A DNA stretch of 22,428 bases, from assembly GCA_963590525.1 (NCBI GenBank), contig CAVAPV010000039.1, positions 1 through 22,428 of the forward strand, written 5' to 3'. The DNA comes from W2P13-069 sp963590525. Its GTDB lineage: Bacteria; Actinomycetota; Coriobacteriia; Coriobacteriales; QAMH01. The notes under the pieces were generated by a model. That model had not been told where the DNA came from and searched no databases. It worked only from the letters and a program-made list of their open reading frames with translations. Of this stretch, positions 1 to 6,681 are shown one piece after another; positions within the stretch are counted from its first letter, which is position 1; the number at the start of each line of letters is the position of its first letter. The position numbers and the translations under genes were made by a program.

Positions 1-719
1 TGCGCAAGCTGTGCATCGTGTGCGATCTGCGCGCAAAGGAGTTCTTTGGCGAGCTTACCGGCGAGCTGCTCAAGCTCGACGAAGGCGGTCTGTCACGCGC
101 GCTGCTCTTTTTGGACTGCAGCGACGATGTCTTGCTCTCGCGCTTCAAGGCCACGCGCCGCCGTCATCCGCTGTGCGACGCAGGCATGACCATCACCACG
201 GGCATCAAGCGCGAGCGCAAGCTTTTGGCCGAGGCGCGCCGCATGGCAGATTACGTCATCGACACCTCGCACGTGCGCCCGCAGGAGATGCGCCGCCGTA
301 TCCGCTCTTTGTTTTGCGAGCAAAGCGAGCAAGAGGGCCTGGGCATCAACGTCTACTCCTTTGGCTTCAAGCACGGCGCCCCCACCGACGCAGACATCGT
401 CATGGACGTGCGCTTCTTGCCCAACCCCTTCTATGTAGACGAGCTGCGCGGCAAGACCGGCCTTGACGACGACGTACGCGACTACGTCATGGAGCGCGAC
501 GAGACGCGCGCCTTCTTGGACAAGTGGTTTGGCTTGCTCGACTGCGTTGTGCCCGGCTACGTTAACGAGGGCAAGCAGTATCTCTCCATCGCCGTGGGTT
601 GCACGGGCGGCCAGCATCGCAGCGTGGCCATCGCCCAGGCAACAGCGCGCCATCTGCAGCAGGAGGGCTTTCGCGTGAGCGCATCGCATCGCGACCTGCC
701 CTTGGCGCAAGGGGAGTAG
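1..719 (+). CDS. rapZ: RapZ family RNase adapter / nucleotide-binding protein, 5' partial
   Basis: The frame is open from the first bases and ends with TAG at 717-719, so the gene enters from outside the window; the GTG at 18 is internal. About 238 residues are visible against roughly 285 for the family, so the N-terminal Walker A loop is missing. The C-terminal domain is intact, with DVRFLPNP followed later by GCTGGQHRSV, the conserved RapZ C-terminal signature. In E. coli RapZ binds small RNAs and steers GlmZ to RNase E; in Gram-positives the family (YvcJ) is a GTPase/ATPase whose RNA role is less clear. It is followed two bases after its stop by yvcK, then whiA, the classical rapZ-yvcK-whiA cluster, and its final codons supply the AGGGGAG ribosome-binding site for yvcK. 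Family assignment is secure; the exact role in this organism is inferred. Confidence 0.95.
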   Translation, partial: RKLCIVCDLRAKEFFGELTGELLKLDEGGLSRALLFLDCSDDVLLSRFKATRRRHPLCDAGMTITTGIKRERKLLAEARRMADYVIDTSHVRPQEMRRRIRSLFCEQSEQEGLGINVYSFGFKHGAPTDADIVMDVRFLPNPFYVDELRGKTGLDDDVRDYVMERDETRAFLDKWFGLLDCVVPGYVNEGKQYLSIAVGCTGGQHRSVAIAQATARHLQQEGFRVSASHRDLPLAQGE

Positions 720-721
720 CA

Positions 722-1765
722 ATGCACAGCCAGCGTATCAAGGCCGTCGTCATCGGCGGCGGCAGCGGGGCCCCGGTGTCTATCCGCACCTTGCTCGACA
801 TGGGCTGCAAGACTTCGAGCATCGTGGGCATGATCGACGACGGCGGCTCCACCGGCATCCTGCGCGAGCGCGGCGGCGTCGTGCCGCCGGGAGACATCCG
901 CAAATGCATCTTGGCCATGAGCGCCGATACAAAATCCGCCTTTGCGCGCGCCTTTAGCCACAGGTTCCCGTATCTCGACGACCACTCTTTGGGCAACCTC
1001 ATCCTCACCGCCTTTGCCGAGGAGACCGGCTCGTTTCCAGAGGCCATCCATATCTGCGAGTACATGCTCGACGCGCGCGGGCACGTCTATCCATCTACCC
1101 TAGGGGATGTCAAACTCTCCGGTGTGACCGCTGATGGGCAGTTCTTAGAGGGCGAACATCTCATCGGCGATGCCCCGTGTCGTATGCAGACGGTGAGCCT
1201 GACCCCGGCGCATGCGCAGGCGCACCCGGCGGCGCTCAACCAGATCCGCGCGGCGGACTTCATCGTGCTGGGGCCGGGAAGCCTCTTTACCTCCATCATC
1301 CCCAACCTGCTCGTGCCCGGCGTGGTCAAAAGCATCCGCAAGGCCAAAGAGCGCGAGGAGCATCCCGCCAAGACGGTCTTTGTGTGCTCGCTTGCAGACA
1401 TGCAGGGCGAGACCTGGTCCATGAACTGCTACGACTACGTGGACGCGCTCATGCGCCACGGCATGGCCGGCCTGCTGGACTATGTCTTGATCCACAAGGA
1501 CAACGGCGGCCAGCCCGGCGTCACGGGTTTCTTTCCCGTGGTGCGCGATTATTCTGACTCCCGATTTCAGACGCGCGGGCGCCGCAGCGGGCAGGTGCGC
1601 CGTGTGGAGTGCAACGACGAGCTCATCGCCAAGATCGAGGCTTTGGGCGTCAAGGTGATCGTGCGCGACATGGTCGATCTAGAGCGCCCCACTTGGCATG
1701 ACCAAGAGCAGCTCGCCGCCGCCTTTGCGGAGGTGATGGACGAGTGTCATTTACAAGCGAGGTAA
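722..1765 (+). CDS. yvcK: YvcK/CofD-like gluconeogenesis and cell-shape factor
   Basis: 347 residues starting at ATG 722, which sits 6-12 bases behind AGGGGAG; a longer reading frame upstream is only overlap with rapZ. The Rossmann-type nucleotide site is visible near the N-terminus as VVIGGGSGAP (residues 9-18), then IDDGGSTG (38-45), then HSLGNLIL and LGPGSLFTSIIPNLLVPG, all typical of the CofD/YvcK superfamily. In Bacillus, YvcK binds UDP-sugars, is needed for growth on gluconeogenic carbon sources and affects PBP1 placement and cell shape; the biochemical activity is not an enzymatic CofD reaction. The end of the gene overlaps the start of whiA by 22 bases, so the two are probably translationally coupled. 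The length is slightly above the usual 310-330 residues. Confidence 0.95.
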   Translation: MHSQRIKAVVIGGGSGAPVSIRTLLDMGCKTSSIVGMIDDGGSTGILRERGGVVPPGDIRKCILAMSADTKSAFARAFSHRFPYLDDHSLGNLILTAFAEETGSFPEAIHICEYMLDARGHVYPSTLGDVKLSGVTADGQFLEGEHLIGDAPCRMQTVSLTPAHAQAHPAALNQIRAADFIVLGPGSLFTSIIPNLLVPGVVKSIRKAKEREEHPAKTVFVCSLADMQGETWSMNCYDYVDALMRHGMAGLLDYVLIHKDNGGQPGVTGFFPVVRDYSDSRFQTRGRRSGQVRRVECNDELIAKIEALGVKVIVRDMVDLERPTWHDQEQLAAAFAEVMDECHLQAR

Positions 1766-2664
1766 AAGAGGAGCTCTCGCGCGTCGATCTTTCCTGCAGC
1801 GGCTGCGTGCGCGCTCAGCTGGCCGCGCTCGTGCGCATCATGGGCTCTTTGGGCATATCGCAGGGCCGCCCGCACTTGGAGCTCACGACCGAGACCTCCA
1901 CGGTGGCGCGCGCGATCATCAACTTGCTCCACAGCCCGCATGTCGACCTCAAGACAGAGCTCACCATCCGCCGCAGCGTGCTGCACAAATCGCATAACTT
2001 CCTCATCACCGTGCCTTCGCAGGCCGGGCTTTCCACAGCCCTCAAGGATCTGGGCATCCTGGGCGACGACGGCTTTGAGAGCGGCATTCGCTACGGCTTG
2101 GTAGCCAAGGACTGCTGCGCGGCAAGCTATCTGCGCGGTGCGTTTCTGGCCGGCGGCTATGTGGCAGACCCGCGCGGGGATTTTCACTTCGAGCTGTCTA
2201 CCACCAACTTTGCCATGGCGCAGGGCTTGGTCAAGATCATGATGCGCTTTGGCATCAACGCCCGCTGCGTGCAACGCCATAACACGCACGTCGTCTATCT
2301 CAAAGGCGCCGAGGATATCCTGCGTTTTCTCGCCAAGGTCGATGCGCACCAATGCGCGCTCAAGCTGGAGGAGCATCGCCTGCTCAAAAGCGTGCGCAAC
2401 GACACCAACCGCCGCGTCAACGCAGAGATCGCCAACGCTCGCAAGACGACGCGCGCGGCAGAGGAGCAGGTCGCAGCTATTCGCCGCTTGGTGGAGAAAT
2501 GCGGCATCGACGCCATCCCGCGCTCTTTGCAAGAGGTCGCCTTGCTGCGCTTGCGACACCCAGAGGCATCGCTTAAGGAGCTGGGGGAGTACGCCAACCC
2601 GCCGCTGAGCAAATCGGCCGTTTACCATAGGATCAGGCGCATCAACGAGATGATCAAGGAGTAG
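1744..2664 (+). CDS. whiA: WhiA sporulation/cell-division regulator, LAGLIDADG-HTH protein
   Basis: 306 residues, GTG start at 1744 preceded by GGAGGTGATG (1729-1738) inside the end of yvcK. The N-terminal WhiA domain starts SFTSEVKEELSRV. The degenerate LAGLIDADG homing-endonuclease fold is seen at about residue 128 as LRGAFLAGGYVADP, and the C-terminal helix-turn-helix as SLKELGEYANPPLSKSAVYHR followed by IRRINEMI. In Streptomyces WhiA is a transcription factor that, with WhiB, activates division genes; in Bacillus it binds the nucleoid and affects division and metabolism. The nuclease residues of true homing enzymes are not expected in this family. It follows yvcK with overlap and precedes proA by 2 bases, so it is a middle gene of one transcript. 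Confidence 0.96.
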   Translation: MSFTSEVKEELSRVDLSCSGCVRAQLAALVRIMGSLGISQGRPHLELTTETSTVARAIINLLHSPHVDLKTELTIRRSVLHKSHNFLITVPSQAGLSTALKDLGILGDDGFESGIRYGLVAKDCCAASYLRGAFLAGGYVADPRGDFHFELSTTNFAMAQGLVKIMMRFGINARCVQRHNTHVVYLKGAEDILRFLAKVDAHQCALKLEEHRLLKSVRNDTNRRVNAEIANARKTTRAAEEQVAAIRRLVEKCGIDAIPRSLQEVALLRLRHPEASLKELGEYANPPLSKSAVYHRIRRINEMIKE

Positions 2665-2666
2665 CC

Positions 2667-3977
2667 ATGGCAGACACCACGCAAGAGCAAGAGACCGCCG
2701 CACGCGAGGCGCTGGCCAAGTGCCAAGCGGCCAAGGAGGCAAGCCGTGCGCTGGGACAGACGAGCTCTGCGCTGCGAAACGGCGCGCTGCTGGCGATGGC
2801 AGACGCGCTCGAGAGCAACGCCGCGAGCATCCTCAAGGCCAACAAGGCCGATATGGACGCCGCCGCGGCTGCACAGACGGCGGCTCCTCTGCTCGACCGC
2901 CTCATGCTCGACGAGGCGCGCATTGCCGGCATCGCCGATGCGCTGCGCAAGCTGGCCAAGCTCGACGACCCGCTGGGCGAGGTCTTGGAGGGCCGCACGC
3001 TCTATAACGGCATTCAGCTCATGCGCCGCCGCGTGCCGCTAGGCGTGGTGGCGATGATCTACGAGGCACGCCCCAACGTTACGGCAGACACGGCGGGTCT
3101 TTGCATCAAGACCGGCAACGCCTGCGTCTTGCGCGGTGGCAGCATGGCGCTCAACAGCTGCGTGGCGATGGCACGCGTTTTGGACGCTGCGGCGCAGGCA
3201 GCGGGGCTGCCTGCAGGTTGCATCAACGTGATCGAATCGGCCGACCGCGCGGCGACCACTGCGCTCATGGAGGCCGTGGGGTTGGTGGACGTGCTCATTC
3301 CGCGCGGCGGCGCGGGCCTCATCCAGGCGTGCGTGCGCCAGGCCAAGGTGCCCGTCATAGAGACCGGCGTGGGTAACTGCCACGTCTACGTGCACGAGAG
3401 CGCTAGCTTTGAGATGGCGCGCAGTATCGTCATGAATGCCAAGACCCAGCGCCCCGGCGTGTGCAACGCCTGCGAGAGCCTGCTGGTGGATGCGAGTATC
3501 GCCAAGGAGTTCTTGCCGCAGATGATGGAGCAGCTGGCCCGCGCCGGTGTCGTGATGCATGCCGATGATATGGCTCGCCAGTGTGCCGCAGCTGTTGGCG
3601 GCGGCATGCCGGAGGGCTTTGTTGTCGAGGCGACGCCAGAGGATTGGGGCCGCGAGTACCTAGATTTGGAGATCAGCATCAAGTGCATCGAGGGCGGCGT
3701 TGACGAGGCCGTAAGCCACATCAACCGCTACGGTACCGGGCATTCTGAGTGCATCGTGGCCAAGGACACGAGCGCCATGCTGCGCTTTACCAACGAGGTC
3801 GACGCCGCGGCCGTTTACTGCAACGCCAGCACGCGCTTTACCGACGGCGGCGAGTTTGGCCTGGGGGCCGAGATAGGCATCTCCACGCAAAAGCTGCACG
3901 CACGCGGCCCCATGGGCCTGCGCGAGCTTACGAGCACCAAGTTCGTGCTCATCGGCGACGGTCAGGTGCGCGAGTAA
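2667..3977 (+). CDS. proA: Gamma-glutamyl phosphate reductase
   Basis: 436 residues from ATG 2667, directly behind AAGGAGTAGCC that also contains the whiA stop. ProA reduces gamma-glutamyl 5-phosphate with NADPH to glutamate 5-semialdehyde, the second step of proline synthesis in the cytoplasm. The aldehyde-dehydrogenase-like fold is recognised by RRRVPLGVVAMIYEARPNVT, by LRGGSMA-NSC, and by RPGVCNACE where Cys266 is the expected catalytic thiol. The C-terminal part has RFTDGGEFGLGAEIGIST and ends GLRELTSTKFVLIGDG, both standard. Length is normal. No proB is visible; the partner glutamate kinase must be elsewhere. Only one base separates its stop from the nadD start, so it shares a transcript with the rapZ cluster and nadD. 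Confidence 0.97.
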   Translation: MADTTQEQETAAREALAKCQAAKEASRALGQTSSALRNGALLAMADALESNAASILKANKADMDAAAAAQTAAPLLDRLMLDEARIAGIADALRKLAKLDDPLGEVLEGRTLYNGIQLMRRRVPLGVVAMIYEARPNVTADTAGLCIKTGNACVLRGGSMALNSCVAMARVLDAAAQAAGLPAGCINVIESADRAATTALMEAVGLVDVLIPRGGAGLIQACVRQAKVPVIETGVGNCHVYVHESASFEMARSIVMNAKTQRPGVCNACESLLVDASIAKEFLPQMMEQLARAGVVMHADDMARQCAAAVGGGMPEGFVVEATPEDWGREYLDLEISIKCIEGGVDEAVSHINRYGTGHSECIVAKDTSAMLRFTNEVDAAAVYCNASTRFTDGGEFGLGAEIGISTQKLHARGPMGLRELTSTKFVLIGDGQVRE

Positions 3978-3978
3978 C

Positions 3979-4692
3979 GTGGTGGCTCGCAGCAAGCAGC
4001 AAGAGGCAGGCGATGTAACGCCGGTTGCAAGCGAGCGCGCGGCCGCGCCTGCAGAGGCGCTTGCCGCTGCCGATTGCCCGGAGTTTGCCGGATGCAGCAC
4101 GATCGCGCTTTTGGGCGGCACCTTTGATCCACCGCACAACGGGCATTTGGCGCTTGCCTGCGGCGTGGCCGATGCTTTGCAGCTTGAGCGCATCTGGCTC
4201 ATGCCTGCTGGTAACCCGCATTTCAAGCTCGACAACCAGGTCACAAGCGCTCAGGACCGCTTGGAGATGACGCGTCTTTTGGCGCAAAGCGACAGCCGCC
4301 TTGCCGTGAGCAGCATGGAAGTGCGCCGTGCGGGGGTGACCTACACGGCCGAGACACTCTCTTTGCTTCACGAGAGTTATCCGCAGGCGCGCTTGCTGTT
4401 TGTCATCGGTGGAGACAGCGCGCAGCATATTTGGCGATGGCGGGCGGCGCAGACGATCGCGCAGCTGTGCACGGTGGTTGCCGTGGCGCGTCCGGGCTTT
4501 GACTTTGATGCGGCATGCGCGGCGGTCAAGGCCAGCGGTTTGGGGTTTGACATGCGCTGCGTTCGTGTCGAGGTGTCCGATGTGTCGTCTACGCAGGTGC
4601 GCAGCTTGGCCGCAGCCGGCAAACCTTTGGCTGGCCTTGTACCACCCGCTGTGGAGCGCTACATCTGCGAGCACGGCCTCTATCGCTGTTAG
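3979..4692 (+). CDS. nadD: Nicotinate-nucleotide adenylyltransferase
   Basis: 237 residues. NadD adenylates nicotinate mononucleotide with ATP to give deamido-NAD. The nucleotidyltransferase signature GGTFDPPHNGHL lies at residues 46-57, with the H-x-x-H of the ATP site, and the second signature is SSTQVRSL from residue 203. Starts available are GTG 3979 or GTG 3982; no ATG or GTG lies between these and the signature, so the roughly 42-residue N-terminal extension (Ala-rich, no predicted fold seen) must be translated unless an unusual start is used. Normal NadD proteins begin within about 10 residues of the GGTFDP motif. The gene is one base behind proA and in many Gram-positives is followed by yqeK and rsfS; here a 472-base repeat-rich gap follows. 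Confidence 0.95.
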   Translation: MVARSKQQEAGDVTPVASERAAAPAEALAAADCPEFAGCSTIALLGGTFDPPHNGHLALACGVADALQLERIWLMPAGNPHFKLDNQVTSAQDRLEMTRLLAQSDSRLAVSSMEVRRAGVTYTAETLSLLHESYPQARLLFVIGGDSAQHIWRWRAAQTIAQLCTVVAVARPGFDFDAACAAVKASGLGFDMRCVRVEVSDVSSTQVRSLAAAGKPLAGLVPPAVERYICEHGLYRC

Positions 4693-4743
4693 AAGCTCCT
4701 GCGCGCCTAGTGCCATGCCGCAATACGTAGCACCTAGCGGCAC

Positions 4744-4812
4744 ACTGTAATACGTCGCACCTAGCGGCACGACCGGGCGGGCAGGGTTGCGCCCCTACGA
4801 TCACCTGCGAGT
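4744..4812 (+). repeat. Repeat family F2, copy 1 (degenerate)
   Basis: One of three copies of a GC-rich element that reads CGACCGGGCGGGCAGGGTTG, then CGCCCCTAC, here after a decayed first hairpin GTCGCACC-TAGC-GGCACGAC. The first part is itself partly duplicated: AATACGT(A/C)GCACCTAGCGG occurs at about 4722 and again at 4750, 28 bases apart. Better preserved copies are at 14054-14119 and 17520-17585. Similar GTAGGGGCGCAACC-type sequences are scattered in many gut bacterial genomes, so it is probably a mobile palindromic repeat rather than a gene control site. It directly abuts repeat family F1. Confidence 0.7.
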
Positions 4813-4928
4813 CTCGGGTTATCTGCAACAGGCGGTTGCCTGCAGGATGCAGCGGGTCTAGAGCATCGAGTGCTTGCGTTACGTCGTGGGGGAGAGCATC
4901 GCTCTCCCGGTAGGTTTCAACGGTTTGC
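4802..4928 (+). repeat. 127-bp composite repeat with F1 hairpin, copy a
   Basis: This block matches 13874-14000 over the same length with scattered substitutions and no obvious gap. It contains GGTTGCCTGCAGGATGCAGC followed by GGGTC, and ends with the F1 hairpin GGGAGAGC-ATC-GCTCTCCC (4890-4908) and GGTAGGTTTC. The hairpin is an 8-bp perfect stem on a 3-base loop and has no T-run behind it, so it is not a standard terminator. Shorter F1 copies are at 10156-10174, 10224-10242 and 17626-17644. Confidence 0.8.
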
Positions 4929-4950
4929 TAATTTTGGTATTTCCGCTTAT

Positions 4951-5050
4951 GTGGTCACTGTGGCAGGAAATGGCATTGTGCGCATTATGCTCATGACCAA
5001 TCCATGCCAGCGCGACCACTTTTTTATCCATATCCTGCCAACGTGACCAC
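4951..5050 (-). repeat. 100-bp element F3, copy A (inverted relative to copy B)
   Basis: The reverse complement of 4951-5050 matches 17325-17424 over 100 bases, best at the end that reads GGTCACGTTGGCAGGA, then TGGATAAAAAAGTGGTC. Inside it the short module TGGTCAC-N2-TGGCAGGA recurs: once on the + strand at 4951 and twice on the - strand, spaced about 30 bp. Both ends finish GTGGTCAC/GTGACCAC. Multiple short repeats near inverted ends recall the terminal repeats of IS21-family elements, so a transposase-less derivative is possible, but no transposase and no target-site duplication is visible. Confidence 0.7.
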
Positions 5051-5164
5051 GCATGCATATGCAAACAGTCCAGAACGCAGCTCTTCCGGTAGATGGCTGC
5101 TGCTTGCGGCTCTCAATCTTTACGCAGGTGTATCCTTCTTGCAACATCACAGAGAGGACTAAAG

Positions 5165-5803
5165 ATGATCGAGGACAAAGAGCGTTTTGCTGCCTACGAG
5201 GCGGCTGTCGATGCGCGCTTGAGCGGCAAGCGTCTGGCGCACGTGCATAGCGTGAGCGATTACGCGGTGCAGATGGCGCGTGCTTACAACGTCAACGAGT
5301 ACGATGCCCGCGTGGCGGGTTTGCTGCATGATTGGGACAAGCTCTATACCGATGAAGAGCTCCCTGCGCGCATGGCAGAGCTCGGCGTCACGCCGCCGCA
5401 AGACGTGGAGCTCATGTGGCCGGTCATACATTCTTTTACTGGCGCCAAGGCTGTAGAGCGCGAGTTCCCAGAGCTTGAGCCGCAAATCATAAGCGCCATC
5501 TGGAACCACACCCTGGGTGCGCTTGAGATGAGCGATCTGGACATGGTGATCTTTGTGGCCGACATGATCGAGCCGCTACGCAAAAGCTACGGCCGCCCCT
5601 ATGCCGCCGAGCTGCGTGCCAAGGTGGGCGAGCTCAGCTTGGAGGACCTCTACTTTGAAGCCTACAAAGAGACGATGATCTCTTTGGCCGAGCGCAAGCG
5701 TTTTATCCACCCGCTGGCTTTTGAGATTTGGAACGGCTTAGTGCTCAAACACAACCCTCATCCGGGCAAGAGGGGCCAGGGCAATCCCAATGCTGTCTTG
5801 TAG
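5165..5803 (+). CDS. yqeK: YqeK-type HD hydrolase (symmetrical Ap4A hydrolase)
   Basis: 212 residues from ATG 5165, chosen because AGAGAGGA (5151-5158) lies 6 bases upstream; longer upstream frames would read through the repeat-rich gap. The HD metal-dependent phosphohydrolase fold is visible as H26-V-H28, AGLLHDWDK with His55-Asp56, IHSFTGA with His89, IWNHTLGA, and VADMIEP with the last metal Asp. The family cleaves diadenosine tetraphosphate symmetrically to 2 ADP and is usually encoded directly after nadD. Here it is separated from nadD by 472 bases holding three repeat families and so probably needs its own promoter, which I could not identify with confidence. Its last 59 bases overlap the tail of the oppositely oriented RelE-like toxin gene. 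Confidence 0.93.
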   Translation: MIEDKERFAAYEAAVDARLSGKRLAHVHSVSDYAVQMARAYNVNEYDARVAGLLHDWDKLYTDEELPARMAELGVTPPQDVELMWPVIHSFTGAKAVEREFPELEPQIISAIWNHTLGALEMSDLDMVIFVADMIEPLRKSYGRPYAAELRAKVGELSLEDLYFEAYKETMISLAERKRFIHPLAFEIWNGLVLKHNPHPGKRGQGNPNAVL

Positions 5804-6107
5804 AGGAAGCTAGTCTGCCTTGGGCGTTGGCAAAGACCTCGCCGCCGCTTCTAGCGCCGATAGCGATTATCTCTACAATCTCGACTTGCTTTGCGCTTAT
5901 CCTGAATATCACGCGGATGCCATGCTTGCGGTACTTGAGCTCTTTGCATCCTTGTAAACCTCCTGCAAGCGGCTTGCCGATCTGGTCTGCTCTCTCTTCG
6001 AGCTTCTTGAGCCCTACGTTGACGAGCTTCTTTACCGAGCCATCGAGTTTTTGATACTCACGCACTGCGTCCTTGTTGATAAACCTGATAGAGAACCGCA
6101 CGCTCAC
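5745..6107 (-). CDS. RelE/ParE-type toxin with a C-terminal tail antisense to yqeK
   Basis: 120 residues, GTG start at 6107-6105, overlapping the antitoxin stop as GTGA. The RelE-fold pattern is visible: an N-terminal helix pair (VREYQKLDGSVKKLVNVGLK), then KELKYRKHGIRVIFRI and VEIVEIIAIGARSGGEVF. RelE-family toxins usually cleave mRNA on the ribosome, ParE relatives hit gyrase; sequence alone does not decide. The fold should end near residue 95. Residues about 102-120 are encoded antisense to the last codons of yqeK and look like an acquired tail (it contains CPGPSCPDEGC) reading on until a chance stop. The gene pairs with the upstream antitoxin and they almost certainly form one operon. Confidence 0.85.
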   Translation of the reverse strand: MSVRFSIRFINKDAVREYQKLDGSVKKLVNVGLKKLEERADQIGKPLAGGLQGCKELKYRKHGIRVIFRISAKQVEIVEIIAIGARSGGEVFANAQGRLASSTRQHWDCPGPSCPDEGCV

Positions 6108-6466
6108 TCGAACAGTTCCTCGTCGCTTGCGCTGTCTGCAAGGGTCTGACCGTATTGCGCGAGCTCGCTGGCAGAAAGCGCATCCTCAAGTGCGATGCTC
6201 TCATCGTTGCTGTTGGCATCAGCCTCTTGGATGCGCTTTTCTGCTTTGGCATACAGATTCTCTTCACGCAACGCGGCAAGCTCTACGTACATGTTCTCGT
6301 ACGTGACGTAATCCATGATGACCGTGTCGATCTCATTGCGATCAGAAACAAAGATAGGCGTTACCTTTGCGCGCTTGCGCACCTCAGAGAATTTTTTGCT
6401 CACCGTGGTCGCAGATACAATCTGGTCACGGCTAAAGACAGGTTTTGCTGCTGCGTTAGCACTCAT
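6104..6466 (-). CDS. Phd/YefM-like antitoxin
   Basis: 120 residues. The start chosen is ATG 6466-6464 because GAGAGG lies about 5 bases upstream on the minus strand; a TTG at 6487 would add seven residues (through the RBS itself) and is less likely. The N-terminal half, SATTVSKKFSEVRKRAKVTP then IFVSDRNEIDTVIMDYVTYE, matches the Phd/YefM DNA-binding fold, which binds its own operator as a dimer. The acidic C-terminal half (EDALSASELAQYG, DSASDEELFE) is the part that would wrap and neutralise the toxin. The stop TGA overlaps the toxin GTG, coupling their translation. The longer acidic tail than classical Phd is a mild oddity. Confidence 0.85.
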   Translation of the reverse strand: MSANAAAKPVFSRDQIVSATTVSKKFSEVRKRAKVTPIFVSDRNEIDTVIMDYVTYENMYVELAALREENLYAKAEKRIQEADANSNDESIALEDALSASELAQYGQTLADSASDEELFE

Positions 6467-6681
6467 GGCGTGCCTCTCTGCAATCAAGATCCATATACCT
6501 TACAAAAAGATATTATGACACAAGTGTAGACTAAAATGCATATTGAAATTAGAATTTGGATAGGCATTTTAATTTGACAATAGGCCGTGTGTTTTGTGCT
6601 TTGCAGTTCTTAAGATTTGCCGCTGCGCGTATGGCGATAAAATGCGCTCTATGCTAGAAAAAGCCGATGAGAGGGTCCCTC
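6467..6681. promoter_or_regulatory. AT-rich divergent control region between antitoxin and protease genes
   Basis: This 215-base gap is clearly more AT-rich than its surroundings and must drive the antitoxin leftward and the protease rightward. A short inverted repeat ACAC-AA-GTGT (6518-6527) lies next to a leftward -10-like CATAAT (6517-6512) and could be the antitoxin operator. On the + strand there is a perfect TTGACA at 6574-6579 without a good -10 at 17 bases, and TTTGCC (6616-6621) with TAAAAT (6638-6643) at 16 bases, a plausible protease promoter. No element here is certain. Confidence 0.4.

Noticed and set aside
4890..4908. F1 hairpins as Rho-independent terminators
   Set aside because: No copy is followed by a T-run; all are followed by a GTAGG-type word (GGTAGG or GCGTAGG).
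6467..6487. TTG start that would lengthen the antitoxin by seven residues
   Set aside because: The added codons contain the GAGAGG ribosome site for the ATG at 6466.
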